A stretch of DNA of 64,000 bases from Eubacterium sp. (GCA_024681515.1 JAILAR010000004.1:17089-81088); one strand, 5' to 3'; positions 44,406-54,788 are shown, counted from the stretch's first letter. Notes: generated from the letters alone by a model not told the origin. Numbers and translations: made by a program.

Positions 44406-46973
44406 CTACGGAAGATCCACGATCACAGCTCCGTTTTGGTCCGTACGATAGATCGTAAAGCCCGCTTCCCGAAGGCGATCCAGCGTTGCCGGAGCCGGAT
44501 GTCCGTACATATTCCTCCTGCCGCAGGAGATCACAGCCACACGATTCCCGGAGGTCCCGGCCTTGTCGTCCGTTCCGTCTGTACCATTTGGATCAGATGA
44601 GCCATCCAAACCATACGGATCGTCTGAACTATCCTCACCCGATGATGCCTCCCCCCAGATACGCAGAAACTCCTCACCGGAAGAATACTTCGATCCGTGA
44701 TGGGCCACCTTCAGGATATCCGGCGGCTCTGCCATCAGGGACGCCGGCAGGTTATACGCTGTTGGATCCCGAAGGACCTCCACCAGTTCCTCCTCCCTCT
44801 CCTGTCCGATATCACCGGTGAAAAGGACGGTGCAGTCTCCGACCGTCAGAAGATCCACCATGGAATAGTCATTTCCTTCTCCTTCCTCTCCGGGCGCAGG
44901 AAGCAGTACCGTTACCTCCGCAGAGCCACAGGTTACGGTTTCTCCCTGGGTAAGATACAAAAACTCCGCATCGGTTAATTCCCGAAGTTTCTGAAGATTA
45001 TCATCCTCCATGGTGCCCTTTCCCAAAACGATCCGTCGGATCTCAATTCCGGACAGATCTCCCTGTTCCAGAAGCTGCAACACTCCATTTACATGATCCG
45101 TATCCGTATGGGAAATGAAAGCTGCATCCACACAGTCAATGCCGTAATACCGAAGTGCCGGGATCAGCACCCCAAAGCCCACCTCCGTCTTTGAGGAGGA
45201 TCCACAGTCAAAGAGCAGGTTTGTTCCGTCGGAGGTATGGACGATGCATCCGTCCCCCTGTCCCACATCCAGGAAAATGATCCTGCCGACCATTCGGTTT
45301 TTCAGCGCCGCATACAACGCTCCGCCCACCAGCAAAGCAGCGGCCGAAGCAAGGGTGATCGCATAGTAACGCCATTTCCGGCCGGAGCTTTTTCTGCTCC
45401 GAATAAAAGAAAAAAGTATCCATACCATAACCGCAGCCAGGCCAAGGAAAAGAAGCATTTCCGAAGTAGTGATATGCCCCGTGATCACCTCATGTCCCGG
45501 CACCTGCAGCATACATCTGCAGAGCCATTCGTAAAACTGAAGGATCCAGCGGCAGGGAAGGACACACACCTCCGCCACCGGCTGAAATCCCGGAAGGAAG
45601 CTGATCAGCACTCCCAAAGCCCCACAGGCCACAGCCACTGTAAGGAGCGGGATGACGATCAGATTCAGCAGCGGTGCATAAGGGGACACTGCAAAGTATT
45701 CCCTCAGAAGCAGCGGCTGCATAAAGCATTGAAGCATTGCCGCAAAAAGACCTGCATGCAGCAGCTTTTTAAACCCGGAGCGAAACCGGAGCGGAAGGAA
45801 CAGAAACCGCTCTTTCCCGAAGATCACCCGATACATTTCTCCGGATGCAAGTACACCGAAGACCGCAAGAAAGCTCATCAGCATCCCGGTACTCGTAATC
45901 CGATAGGGCTGGATCATCAGGATCAGAAAGAGCGATGTTCCCATGGAAGTCGCCGGATCTGCGGTCCGCTGCAGGGCGCCGCCGAGATTTACCGCTGAAA
46001 GCATGATCACCGCACGGAGCGTAGCAGGCGAAAAGCCCGTGAGTGCACCGTACAGAAGCAGAAGCAGGATCGTGAGGATCGACGCCTTCCTTCGGGACAG
46101 ATGAAGAAAGCGCAGCAGCCACATCAGTGCGACACCGATGAGCGATACATGCAGACCGGAGATCGCCAGGATGTGTGCGATCCCGCTTTGCCGGTACAGT
46201 TCCTTCAGTTCCCGATCCACACCGGAGCGTTCTCCCAGCAGCATGGCCGTAAGAACCCCGGCTTCCTTTTCCGGCAGAAGCGCATACACATGTTCCCGGC
46301 AGCTTTCACGGATCCCGCTTAAAAAAGAGATAGACCAGGAGTCCTGTTTCCCCAGAAGTTGTTCCTCCTCTGCCCGGATCTGCCACCGAATTCCCTCGCT
46401 CTCATAATACTCCGCCGAATCAAACGCTCCCGGATCGGTTGCCTTCGGAACAGGCTCCGGCGTTCCCGCTATCCGGACGCGGTCCCCCACTTGCAGTGTC
46501 TCACTTTCCAGGGTTCTGTTCGCATCCCATGACGATTTCTCCCCGGAATGATCAGATTCAGACTCCGTATTTCCTTCGAAAAACCATGAAGCATCCTTCT
46601 CCGGATATACCAGGATCCTCCCCACGTCACTCTCCAGAATCCACGAGGTCTCCTTTACCTCCGTGACCGTACCTTCAAGGCAGATACTCTCCCCATATTC
46701 CGCACATCCCATAAGCGGTGTTTCCTTTGCCACATTCTGTTTTCCGACCGCATATGCAACGAAAGCCCCCAAAGAAAAAACAACAAAACAACAAAAAAGA
46801 AGCAACAGGTTGTTGCGATTTTTTAAGGCCGCAAACATCCTGTTGCTTCTTATGACGATCCCGGTGGCGGCCAGAGCCGCTCCGCCGGAATACCATATAT
46901 TTTTATCGATCCACTGCCCGGTCAGCTCTCCAAGCAGGAAGAGCCCCAGGACTGTCAAAAGCGGTCTCTTCAT
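44406..46973 (-). CDS. comEC: ComEC/Rec2 DNA-uptake channel protein
   Basis: An 855-residue protein. N-terminal helices and an OB-like domain (about 90-170) precede the competence membrane domain (HILAISGLHVSLIGVALMWL, FSPATLRAVIMLSAVNL), then a metallo-beta-lactamase-like domain: FLDVGQGDGCIVHT, ISHTDTDHVNGV, VLFTGDIG and VAHHGSKYSSG. It forms the channel for single-stranded DNA into the cell. Inside the last domain an acidic Ser/Asp/Gly-rich insert of about 34 residues (near 777-810) precedes the final strands, unlike most relatives. Last gene of the ppk operon. No other com gene is in the window. Confidence 0.93.
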   Translation of the reverse strand: MKRPLLTVLGLFLLGELTGQWIDKNIWYSGGAALAATGIVIRSNRMFAALKNRNNLLLLFCCFVVFSLGAFVAYAVGKQNVAKETPLMGCAEYGESICLEGTVTEVKETSWILESDVGRILVYPEKDASWFFEGNTESESDHSGEKSSWDANRTLESETLQVGDRVRIAGTPEPVPKATDPGAFDSAEYYESEGIRWQIRAEEEQLLGKQDSWSISFLSGIRESCREHVYALLPEKEAGVLTAMLLGERSGVDRELKELYRQSGIAHILAISGLHVSLIGVALMWLLRFLHLSRRKASILTILLLLLYGALTGFSPATLRAVIMLSAVNLGGALQRTADPATSMGTSLFLILMIQPYRITSTGMLMSFLAVFGVLASGEMYRVIFGKERFLFLPLRFRSGFKKLLHAGLFAAMLQCFMQPLLLREYFAVSPYAPLLNLIVIPLLTVAVACGALGVLISFLPGFQPVAEVCVLPCRWILQFYEWLCRCMLQVPGHEVITGHITTSEMLLFLGLAAVMVWILFSFIRSRKSSGRKWRYYAITLASAAALLVGGALYAALKNRMVGRIIFLDVGQGDGCIVHTSDGTNLLFDCGSSSKTEVGFGVLIPALRYYGIDCVDAAFISHTDTDHVNGVLQLLEQGDLSGIEIRRIVLGKGTMEDDNLQKLRELTDAEFLYLTQGETVTCGSAEVTVLLPAPGEEGEGNDYSMVDLLTVGDCTVLFTGDIGQEREEELVEVLRDPTAYNLPASLMAEPPDILKVAHHGSKYSSGEEFLRIWGEASSGEDSSDDPYGLDGSSDPNGTDGTDDKAGTSGNRVAVISCGRRNMYGHPAPATLDRLREAGFTIYRTDQNGAVIVDLP

Positions 46974-46996
46974 GAAATCCTCCCAGAAATGTCATA

Positions 46997-47944
46997 TCAT
47001 GGTTCCGCATAGGTTGAAACCAGCGTAAATGTAAGCGGAACATGGGTATCCACACCTGCGATCGCCTCCTGTTTTTCTCCGTCTACCAGGATCTGTACAC
47101 TGGATATGTGAGGAAGTGAGCAGACACTGTCTACCAGAGAATACACGGTCTTGGGATCCTCGGTACTCAGCATTTCCGTGGACAGGTCCACATATGCCAC
47201 CCTCTGCGTTACGGAAACGCTGATCAGCTTCGTCCCTTCCGGAAAAATGTCCCGCTGGATGAGCTGACTTACCACTTCTTCCTCCGCGGAAACATCCAGC
47301 TGCAGCGTTACATTCAGCGTATTTTCCGTCAGATCTCCGTTCCTCGGATCCGGCAGGTACAGGCAGATCTGCCCGTTGTTCTGTCCGGTGGGGATCACAT
47401 CATCGTAATAGTAAAAGGAGCCATTCGTGTAAGTATGTTCATCTACGGTCTCGCCTTCCGTATTCTTCACGGATAACGTCATGCGCCCGATATTCCGGAT
47501 CTGTTCCAGCGTATTCACCAACGCTGCCTTCTCCAGAAGAAGGGTCTCTCTGCTGACGGCATCTTCCACCTGCAAAGACAGTGTCACTGCATTCTCCTCT
47601 GCCATGGTGTAACCCGTAAAACGGACTCCTTCCACCAGCGGGATCACCGCCATGGTCTCCTCCAGCGAACTGGCCACGGAATCCGGCTGTTTCGGACGGA
47701 ATCGTTCTTCTGCCGCCACTACGGAACGTCCTTCCACATGATAGACCGTAATGCCCTTATCCTCTGCCAGATTGGAATCGACACTGTCGATCAGCGATTC
47801 CGTGATCTGGATATCCGACTTCCCGCAGGCCGTGAAAGAAGCGGAAAGAAGGAACAGGCTCATCCCCAGCGCCAGTCCCCGGCGTATCTTCCTGCCCGGT
47901 ACATACCGATCCTGATTCAGCTTTCCCCTATTTCTTCTCTTCAT
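46997..47944 (-). CDS. GerMN-domain lipoprotein
   Basis: A 315-residue lipoprotein: lipobox SASFTAC with Cys40 after a hydrophobic stretch. Two GerMN domains follow, roughly 75-190 and 205-310, with strands such as ISVSVTQRVAYVDLSTEML in the second. The family includes GerM of sporulation and WalK/SpoIIIAH-linked proteins on the outer membrane face. It starts 4 bp after the histidine kinase stop, so the two are coexpressed, and a sensory or wall-related role is plausible. Whether this organism sporulates cannot be judged here. Confidence 0.85.
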   Translation of the reverse strand: MKRRNRGKLNQDRYVPGRKIRRGLALGMSLFLLSASFTACGKSDIQITESLIDSVDSNLAEDKGITVYHVEGRSVVAAEERFRPKQPDSVASSLEETMAVIPLVEGVRFTGYTMAEENAVTLSLQVEDAVSRETLLLEKAALVNTLEQIRNIGRMTLSVKNTEGETVDEHTYTNGSFYYYDDVIPTGQNNGQICLYLPDPRNGDLTENTLNVTLQLDVSAEEEVVSQLIQRDIFPEGTKLISVSVTQRVAYVDLSTEMLSTEDPKTVYSLVDSVCSLPHISSVQILVDGEKQEAIAGVDTHVPLTFTLVSTYAEP

Positions 47945-47948
47945 TCGT

Positions 47949-49514
47949 TTATTCCGACTTATTTGATGTTTTCTGAGATGCTTTCTTTGACGTTTTCTTT
48001 GTTTTTTTCTCTGACGATTTTACTTCCGCCTTCTTATCCGTGCCGCCCTCCGGCACGATCTCATCCTGTATCAGATCTCCGGTCTCCGCAGCCGCTTCCT
48101 GTACCAGCGGCAGCCGCACCGTAAATGTGGTGCCCTTTCCGGACTCACTGTACAGTTTGATGGTACCGCCATGTGCATTGATGGAAGCCCGCGCGATGGC
48201 CAGCCCCAGGCCGGTTCCGCCGGTATCACGGCTCCGGTCCTTGCTGACACGATAGAACCTGTCGAATACCTTATCCTTCGCATCCTCCGGAATACCCACA
48301 CCGGAATCAGCCACCTTGATATAATAATACTTGTGATCCGCATTCAGGGAGATCCGAACCCAGCCGTTGTCCACGTTGTATTTGATGGCGTTTTCCACCA
48401 GATTGGAAATGACCAGCGACAGCTTTACCTCGTCTGCCTCTGCCATAACCTCCCGGTAGCTCTCATAGGTCAGTTCGATGTTCCTCTTCTGTGCGATGGG
48501 CGTTACCCGCCGCAGGATCACATCGATCAGCTGATTGATATTCACCTCGGAGAAATTCATTACAACGTTCTGCTTATCCGTCTTTACCAATGCCAGCAGA
48601 TCATTGATGATCTTCGTCTCACGATCGATCTCGTCCACGATATCCGTCATGAACTCGGCATAATCCTCTTTGGTTGCGTTTTCATTCTGCAACAGCGATT
48701 CCGCCAGCACCTTCATGGATGTGATAGGCGTTTTCAATTCATGGGACACATCCGATACAAACTCCTGTCTGGTGGAGTCGATGTCCGCCAGTTTGGAGAT
48801 GACACTGTTGTAGTTCTTCGCCAGATACCTGGTTTCCCGAAATCCACGTTCCGGAAGCTTCTCATCCAGATTCCCCTCGGAAATATGCTCGACTCTCCGG
48901 TTCATATCTCTGAGTCCGCGCACCGCCATCCGGGAAGTCAGAAGCACCGCCAGAATACCCACCAGAAGCGCTATGCCGATGATGATCGCAGCTTTCTTCA
49001 CCAGGGCCTGATGCCTCTGCTCGATGGAACGGGTGGATGCCGTAGACACGATCACACCCTGGATCTCTCCGCTGGCCGCACGGATCGGAAGGATCACCTC
49101 CGCATAGGAATTCCGGATCCAGCTCTGTTTTTCCTTCTCCCCTGTCATCACTTCCATGACATTTTCACTGATGATGTAGGATTCCTGCTGGAAGGAAAAT
49201 GTATCCTTCACGATCCGGTAATTCCGATCGATCACCAGGATCCGTCCACCGGCCAGAAACGCCGTCTCATCGATATCGGCCGACAGAGTATTCTGGGAGG
49301 ATTCGATCCGGAAATGATGCAGCTCGATCTGATCCGCCAGCCGCTCGGCCTGCTCTCCTGTCTTGTCCAGAAGCATATCCGATGCCGTCTTACCTGCGGA
49401 GTAGATGATCCCCACACTGGTCGCCGCCAGGATCAGAAGGATCATGAAGATGCCGGAAAAAACCAGAAAGGTCTGCATACTGATATGAAATTTGCCCTGT
49501 TTCTTTTCTTTCAT
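47949..49514 (-). CDS. Membrane sensor histidine kinase, HAMP-HisKA-HATPase
   Basis: A 521-residue kinase with two membrane helices (about 13-38 and 173-194) around an extracytoplasmic PAS/CHASE-like sensor, then HAMP, HisKA with FVSDVSHELKTP (His258), and HATPase with NLVENAIKYN, DSGVGIP and GGTGLGLAI. It is of the PhoR/WalK kind. The C-terminus ends in a lysine/serine-rich tail (KKTKKTSKKASQK). No response regulator adjoins it; the nearest OmpR-type one is at 58642. It is 72 bp downstream of ppk and 4 bp before the GerMN gene. Confidence 0.93.
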   Translation of the reverse strand: MKEKKQGKFHISMQTFLVFSGIFMILLILAATSVGIIYSAGKTASDMLLDKTGEQAERLADQIELHHFRIESSQNTLSADIDETAFLAGGRILVIDRNYRIVKDTFSFQQESYIISENVMEVMTGEKEKQSWIRNSYAEVILPIRAASGEIQGVIVSTASTRSIEQRHQALVKKAAIIIGIALLVGILAVLLTSRMAVRGLRDMNRRVEHISEGNLDEKLPERGFRETRYLAKNYNSVISKLADIDSTRQEFVSDVSHELKTPITSMKVLAESLLQNENATKEDYAEFMTDIVDEIDRETKIINDLLALVKTDKQNVVMNFSEVNINQLIDVILRRVTPIAQKRNIELTYESYREVMAEADEVKLSLVISNLVENAIKYNVDNGWVRISLNADHKYYYIKVADSGVGIPEDAKDKVFDRFYRVSKDRSRDTGGTGLGLAIARASINAHGGTIKLYSESGKGTTFTVRLPLVQEAAAETGDLIQDEIVPEGGTDKKAEVKSSEKKTKKTSKKASQKTSNKSE

Positions 49515-49586
49515 GGTTTTTAATCAACATCTTCCGGGCTGTCTGCCATACCTGTCAGTACAGCCGATCCGACACAGCATCTGCAA

Positions 49587-51677
49587 TCAGTCCTCCTTGG
49601 GGACCTGCGTCAGTGCTGCACCCACCGCCTCATACGCCTGCACATACAGCATCGCCTGTGCATCGATGGCCGGTTCATCATGCGTCACGTAGGTGTAGAA
49701 ACCATCCGGGTGCTGCTCTCTTGCTTTCACATTATCTGCCAGCTGGGTCCGAAGCATGCTCCGGATCATATCCTTCAGCTTACTGTCGTAGATCGGTGTC
49801 GCCACTTCCACGCGGTGCACCGTATTTCGCGTCATGAAATCCGCCGAAGAGATATACATCTCCTCACGGCTTCCCTTTCCGAAAACATAGACACGGGAAT
49901 GCTCCAGGAACCGTCCCACGATGGATACCACGCGAACGTTATCCGTCATCCCCGGGATTCCGGTCCGGAGACAGTTGATGCCGCGGATGACCATTTCCAC
50001 CTTCACGCCGGCCTGGGATGCTTCAATGATCTTGTCGATGATCTTCTTATCCGTCAGGGAATTCAGTTTGAAGCAGAGATATCCCTCTCCGCCGTCCTTC
50101 ACGATTTGAATCTCCCTCTCGATCTTATCAATGATCTTGTTCTGCAGGCACTTCGGAGCAACCAGCAGATGCTCCGTGCTGGTCAGCACCTCACCCAGGG
50201 ACAGCGCCTGGAACACGCGGGCCGCCTCAAGTCCGATACCCACATTTGCGGTGATGAGGCAGAGATCCGTGTAAAGACGTGCCGTTTTCTCGTTATAGTT
50301 TCCGGTTCCGATCTGGGTGATGTACTGTACACTCTCCCCATTCTTCCGGGTAATAAGGCACAGCTTGGAATGCACCTTCAGGCCGTCCAGACCGTAGATC
50401 ACATGGCAGCCCGCAGACTCCAGCATACGGGACCACTCGATGTTATTCTCCTCGTCAAAGCGGGCTTTCAGCTCCACAAGTACATCTACCTGCTTGCCGT
50501 TTTCCGCCGCCTCCACAAGCGCCTCTACCACCTTACTGTGTTTTGCCAGGCGGTACAGCGTCATTTTGATGGATACGACCTCCGGATCATTTGCAGCCTC
50601 CGTCAGCATGTTCAGGAACGGACGGATGCTTTCATATGGGTACGAAAGCAGCTTGTCGCCCTCCAGGATCTGGGGGATCAGGGGCTTCGTCTCGTCCAGC
50701 ATGGGCGATCTCTGCGGGAACCTCTTTTCAAAGAAAAGCTCTGCCTTGTGCCGCAGGATATCCTGAATGTCAAAAACAAAAGACAAATCCAGCGGAGATT
50801 TTGTCTTGAAGATCATATCCTTATCGATCTTCAGGAAATTCTTCATCTGCGTCAGCACCTGCTTATCCAGATCCCTGGTATACTCCATCCGGACCGGCGT
50901 CAGCTTCCGGCGCTGCTTGATGACCTCGGCCATATGATCTCGGTAGCTTAGTTCCTCATCATACACCTTATCCGCATCGATATCCGCATTTCTCGTCACA
51001 CGGATCAGGGACTTGCTGACGATGGTATAGCCCTGGAAGACGCTGGGCAGGAAATGCAGGATCAGTTCCTCTGCCAGCATGGTGTAGCCCTTGGATCCGG
51101 GGATCGGGATCAGGCGTTTGAACATTCCGTTATTGCACGGAACGATACCGATCCTGGTCTTCGGATTCTTGGCCTTGCTGTTCTTCGGTACCAGAACCGC
51201 AACCGCACAGATCTCATTGTTTTTGATAAACGGGAACGGCTGCTTCTTGCTGACCGTGATAGGGGAAAGTAGCGGCATGATCTCCTGCTCGAAATAGGTC
51301 TGCAGATATGCCCCCTGACGCTCGTCCAGCTTCTGGAAATTGATGATATGGATCCCCTCATGCTCCACCTGCCCCATCAGGTTTGCATAGGATATATCCT
51401 TCCGCTTGATCAGCTCCTTCACCCGTTCACGGATGGCTTCCAGCTGTTCTTCCGCGGTCATATTCGTTTTATTCTCCCGGGTATTATCCTTCAGGAGCAT
51501 TTCGTCATGGAGCGACCCCACACGCACCATGAAGAACTCATCGAGATTGGTCTGGAAAATGGAAATGAAGCTGAGTCGCTCGCAAAGCGGTGTCCGCTCG
51601 TCTTCCGATTCCTCCAATACGCGTTCATTGAATTTCAGCCAGGACAGTTCCCGGTTTTCATACAGTTGTTCTGCCAT
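49587..51677 (-). CDS. ppk1: Polyphosphate kinase 1
   Basis: Makes polyphosphate from ATP. The 696-residue protein has the PPK1 domains in order: NRELSWLKFNERVL at the N-terminus, the active-site region YGLDGLKVHSKLCLIT with the phosphorylated histidine, GTGNYNEKTARLYTDL and RNTVHRVEVATPIYD. Length is normal for PPK1. The start follows AAAGGAGAAG after an R2 repeat. It is first in an operon with the histidine kinase, GerMN protein and comEC. Polyphosphate is linked to stress survival and signalling. Confidence 0.95.
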   Translation of the reverse strand: MAEQLYENRELSWLKFNERVLEESEDERTPLCERLSFISIFQTNLDEFFMVRVGSLHDEMLLKDNTRENKTNMTAEEQLEAIRERVKELIKRKDISYANLMGQVEHEGIHIINFQKLDERQGAYLQTYFEQEIMPLLSPITVSKKQPFPFIKNNEICAVAVLVPKNSKAKNPKTRIGIVPCNNGMFKRLIPIPGSKGYTMLAEELILHFLPSVFQGYTIVSKSLIRVTRNADIDADKVYDEELSYRDHMAEVIKQRRKLTPVRMEYTRDLDKQVLTQMKNFLKIDKDMIFKTKSPLDLSFVFDIQDILRHKAELFFEKRFPQRSPMLDETKPLIPQILEGDKLLSYPYESIRPFLNMLTEAANDPEVVSIKMTLYRLAKHSKVVEALVEAAENGKQVDVLVELKARFDEENNIEWSRMLESAGCHVIYGLDGLKVHSKLCLITRKNGESVQYITQIGTGNYNEKTARLYTDLCLITANVGIGLEAARVFQALSLGEVLTSTEHLLVAPKCLQNKIIDKIEREIQIVKDGGEGYLCFKLNSLTDKKIIDKIIEASQAGVKVEMVIRGINCLRTGIPGMTDNVRVVSIVGRFLEHSRVYVFGKGSREEMYISSADFMTRNTVHRVEVATPIYDSKLKDMIRSMLRTQLADNVKAREQHPDGFYTYVTHDEPAIDAQAMLYVQAYEAVGAALTQVPKED

Positions 51678-51692
51678 ATGTACCTTCTCCTT

Positions 51693-51790
51693 TCTGCCTT
51701 ATGAGTCGGCCAGGGAAGCCGACTCATAACCCTCACTTCGTTCGGGCATCACCTTCGGTGATGGGCGCATACGCTTCTCATTCCGCCTGA
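51693..51790 (-). repeat. R2 repeat upstream of ppk1
   Basis: Two hairpins: ATCACC-GAA-GGTGAT and the 11-bp perfect stem TATGAGTCGGC / GCCGACTCATA (51700-51728), joined by GTGAGGGT. Immediately after comes the ppk ribosome site. The second copy is at 58557-58634. Confidence 0.8.
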
Positions 51791-51805
51791 TGGCAAAGTG
51801 GAAGC

Positions 51806-51829
51806 TATTCCATACTTCGCGCTTCCGAA
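51806..51829 (-). repeat. R1 repeat, 3' end fragment, upstream of ppk1
   Basis: TTCGGAAGCGCGAAGTATGG followed by AATAG matches the R1 tail; the 5' part is missing. Lies between the promoter and R2. Confidence 0.6.
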
Positions 51830-51840
51830 CACATTATATT

Positions 51841-51869
51841 ATTGTACCACACTTATCTCCATTTGTCAT
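51841..51869 (-). promoter_or_regulatory. Probable ppk1 promoter
   Basis: ATGACA (51869-51864), 17 nt, TACAAT (51846-51841) preceded by TGG. Five of six matches in each box. Confidence 0.65.
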
Positions 51870-51910
51870 GCGTGAGTCGGGATGATCATCACGTGCTGCG
51901 CCTGTACACG

Positions 51911-51940
51911 AAAAAGCCCACCGGCGATTTTCCGGTGGGC
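51911..51940 (-). terminator. Terminator after the heptad lipoprotein
   Basis: GCCCACCGG / CCGGTGGGC stem with a 7-nt loop, followed by TTTTTCG on the minus strand, seven nt after the stop codon. Confidence 0.92.
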
Positions 51941-51947
51941 TGTAAGT

Positions 51948-54788
51948 TTATTCTTCGGTTGTGATTCCTTCTGTCTTGATGATGTATTTTACGCTGCTCT
52001 TCATGTCGCTGTTTGCACCGCCGAAGGAGCTGTAAGCAACACCGGCTTTCCGGATATCTTCCAGATTGTTCTTGAAATCATCCAGTTTCACTTCACCCTT
52101 ATCGATCGCATCGATGAGCTGGTCTGTGGCATCCTTCAGCTGATTTGCACCGGACTGAAGCTTGCCGCTGTTAGCGGAAAGCTGATCCGCGCCGGCCTGC
52201 AGCTGTGCAGTACCGTTGGAAAGCTGATTTGCTCCTCTGGACAGCTGACCTGTACCGTCTGCCAGACTGCTCATACCCTGATTCAGCTGACCGGTACCCT
52301 GTTCCAGTGCACCAAGTCCCTGATCCAGCTGTGTTGTTCCGTTGGACAATGATCCGAGACCTTCATCCAGCTGACCTGCGCCATCCTGCAGATCACCCAG
52401 CCCCTTTGCGAGTTGACCGGTTCCGGTCTGAAGATCACCCAGACCGCTTGCCAGCCGGCCGCTTCCATTCGACAGATCACCCAGGCCCTTTGCAAGCTGA
52501 CCGCTTCCTGTTTCCAGATCATCCATGCCCTTTGCAAGCTGTCCGGAGCCGCTTGCCAGCTGCTTTGTTGCATCCTTTAACTGCTTGATCTTCGGTTCAA
52601 AGGCTGCAAGCTTGTCATCCACTGCCTCGAGAACCGCATCCATACCATAATTCAGACCTGCCATCGCATAAGCTTCGCACATGGACTTGAGAAGCGGTAC
52701 CACGCCTTCCCCAAGTTTCCGGGACATGGTAGATGTAAATGCGCTGAACTCCTGCGCCAGTTTTCCGTACTCGGTTCCGTAGCCTGTTCCGTAACCTGTA
52801 CCATAGCCCGTACCATAGCCAAGGCCGTAGCCTTCACCGTAACCGGTTCCGTAGCCTGCCGTATATGCACCTGCAAGTGCCTGTCCGAGTCCCACCATCT
52901 GCTGATCCACCGCCGCTTCCACCTGTGCGGAAACCGCCTGTCTGAACTGCGCCAGCATTTCAGGAGTCAGATCCTCGTAATTGAGATCTGCCGTTGCCGG
53001 ATTCTGCTTCATAGCCGCTTTAATAGCTGTTACATATGCCTGCTCCTGAATAGAGGAGCGAACCGTGTTGTAGATCTGCTGATAGTTGGCATTGCCGGTG
53101 ATCTTGGTCGGATCCGTCTGCAATGCCCCTGCTGCTTCCTGTGCCTTGGTTGCTGCATCTGTTGCAATACTCTGTTTCAGTTCATCCGTTACCGATGCCT
53201 GACCGGCTGCAACCGCTTCCTGCTGAATAATGGCTGCCTGCTGCTCTGTCGTCAGGGTCGGATCTGCCAGTTTTCCGAAGGAAGGAGCTGCGCTCAAAGA
53301 ATCCGTTACACCCTTGGTCATGGCACCGGATACCGCATCCGCCGTATATCCCTGCGCTTCCACGGTCTGCTGAATGCTTGCCGCCGCTGCCGCACGTTGC
53401 TCATCCGTCACATTATCCTTTGCACCGTCAAGGCTCGGCAGTGTCAGATCCTTAACTGCATTATTCAGCTGACCTGCACCGTCTGCCAGTTTGTCAGCAC
53501 CTTCATTTGCGCTCTTGGTTCCGCCGTACAGCTTGTCTGCGCCATCCTTCGCACTCTTTGCGCCGACTGCCAGCTGATCTGCGCCTTCCTTTGCACTCTT
53601 TGTTCCGGCTGCGATCTGATCTGCACCTTCCTTTGCGCTCTTTGCGCCGGCTGCCAGCTGATCCGCACCTTCCTTTGCACTCTTTGCACCGTCAGCCAGC
53701 TGATCCGCACCGTCTTTTGCACTCTTAATTCCGCTGTAAATCTGGGATGCTCCGGCCTGTGCACTCCTTGCCCCGTCATTCAGCTTTGCCGCACCGCTTG
53801 CCAGATCGGATGCACCGGCATTCACCTGACCGATACCACCTGCCAGCTGATCCACGCCATTGGTATAAGCGGAGATTCCTTCTGCCAGCTGGGTCATACC
53901 ATCCTGGTACTGTGCACTCTTATCATTGAGTTCTTTCTTCAGTTCATCGAGGTTCAGATCGATGGCATCCTCTGCGAGGACGATGGGTGTTGCAAAGGTC
54001 AGCGCCATATCCATCTGGAAATCGGATGCATCCGCCTCGAACTCCACATAATCCGGGAAATTGATGCCTTCAATATCCATGTTCAGGCTGTCGTTCATAC
54101 CCGGCATACCCACACCGATCACGATGAACCGGCTGCCGTCGCCGATCACCTTACCGTTCGTCACCTTGACATTGGAGAATTTATCGCCGTCCAGCAGAAC
54201 ACCCGTACCCATCAGGAACGGAGCATATACTTCTCCCACCTTTGCGTTGTTGATGTAATCAAAACGGACCGTTACCTTTCCGGACACGCCCGCCAGCGTA
54301 CTCGGATCCGCATCTTCTCCGTTCAGTTTATAGCTGACCTTTACACCCACCGGAAGTTCCTGAGTGGTCTTGCCCTGATAATAGATGGGCTTGCCATTTG
54401 CCTGCCAGGTGATCTCTTCACCGTTTTGCGTAAATGTCTCGTCACCCTTGACATTTTCAATATCCGTCAGGATACTGCGGTCCTTGATTTCCTCCGCACC
54501 ATCGCTGTTCTTCAGCCATTCGCTGACGATCACGGAATTCACATTTCCGTTCACATCCGCCATAGCATAAACTGTCTCGTCCTTCTCCCCTTCCATGACC
54601 CCGTCCAGGTTGAAGGACGCATCGATCAGGTCACCGAGCTTGATTTCTTCCTCTGTCGGTGTCTCTGCCGGCTGGGCAACCGTAGCTGCATCCGGCTTTT
54701 TCTCCTCCGCTCCGCAGCCTGCCAGACCCAGCAGCATGGTTCCTGCCATGATTCCGGCCACGATACGTTTCGTAAGATTCTTCTTCAT
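51948..54788 (-). CDS. Heptad-repeat lipoprotein partner of the MMPL transporter
   Basis: A 946-residue protein with a lipobox LLGLAGC (Cys25). Residues about 30-320 form a beta-rich domain; two long regions of seven-residue repeats of the type xxQLxxG follow (about 325-445 and 745-915), like the YhgE/Pip coiled-coil family. Between them lie an Ala-rich helical part and a run of GYGxGYG repeats (about 655-685). It probably spans the cell envelope as a rod and works with the MMPL protein upstream. The start follows AAAGGGGAC. R1 copy F lies before it. Its repetitive DNA could give assembly errors, but the frame is intact. Confidence 0.85.
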   Translation of the reverse strand: MKKNLTKRIVAGIMAGTMLLGLAGCGAEEKKPDAATVAQPAETPTEEEIKLGDLIDASFNLDGVMEGEKDETVYAMADVNGNVNSVIVSEWLKNSDGAEEIKDRSILTDIENVKGDETFTQNGEEITWQANGKPIYYQGKTTQELPVGVKVSYKLNGEDADPSTLAGVSGKVTVRFDYINNAKVGEVYAPFLMGTGVLLDGDKFSNVKVTNGKVIGDGSRFIVIGVGMPGMNDSLNMDIEGINFPDYVEFEADASDFQMDMALTFATPIVLAEDAIDLNLDELKKELNDKSAQYQDGMTQLAEGISAYTNGVDQLAGGIGQVNAGASDLASGAAKLNDGARSAQAGASQIYSGIKSAKDGADQLADGAKSAKEGADQLAAGAKSAKEGADQIAAGTKSAKEGADQLAVGAKSAKDGADKLYGGTKSANEGADKLADGAGQLNNAVKDLTLPSLDGAKDNVTDEQRAAAAASIQQTVEAQGYTADAVSGAMTKGVTDSLSAAPSFGKLADPTLTTEQQAAIIQQEAVAAGQASVTDELKQSIATDAATKAQEAAGALQTDPTKITGNANYQQIYNTVRSSIQEQAYVTAIKAAMKQNPATADLNYEDLTPEMLAQFRQAVSAQVEAAVDQQMVGLGQALAGAYTAGYGTGYGEGYGLGYGTGYGTGYGTGYGTEYGKLAQEFSAFTSTMSRKLGEGVVPLLKSMCEAYAMAGLNYGMDAVLEAVDDKLAAFEPKIKQLKDATKQLASGSGQLAKGMDDLETGSGQLAKGLGDLSNGSGRLASGLGDLQTGTGQLAKGLGDLQDGAGQLDEGLGSLSNGTTQLDQGLGALEQGTGQLNQGMSSLADGTGQLSRGANQLSNGTAQLQAGADQLSANSGKLQSGANQLKDATDQLIDAIDKGEVKLDDFKNNLEDIRKAGVAYSSFGGANSDMKSSVKYIIKTEGITTEE

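Noticed and set aside
52760..52860. Tandem repeat that could suggest a CRISPR or VNTR locus
   Set aside because: It is the coding region of the GYG repeats of the lipoprotein; no spacers.
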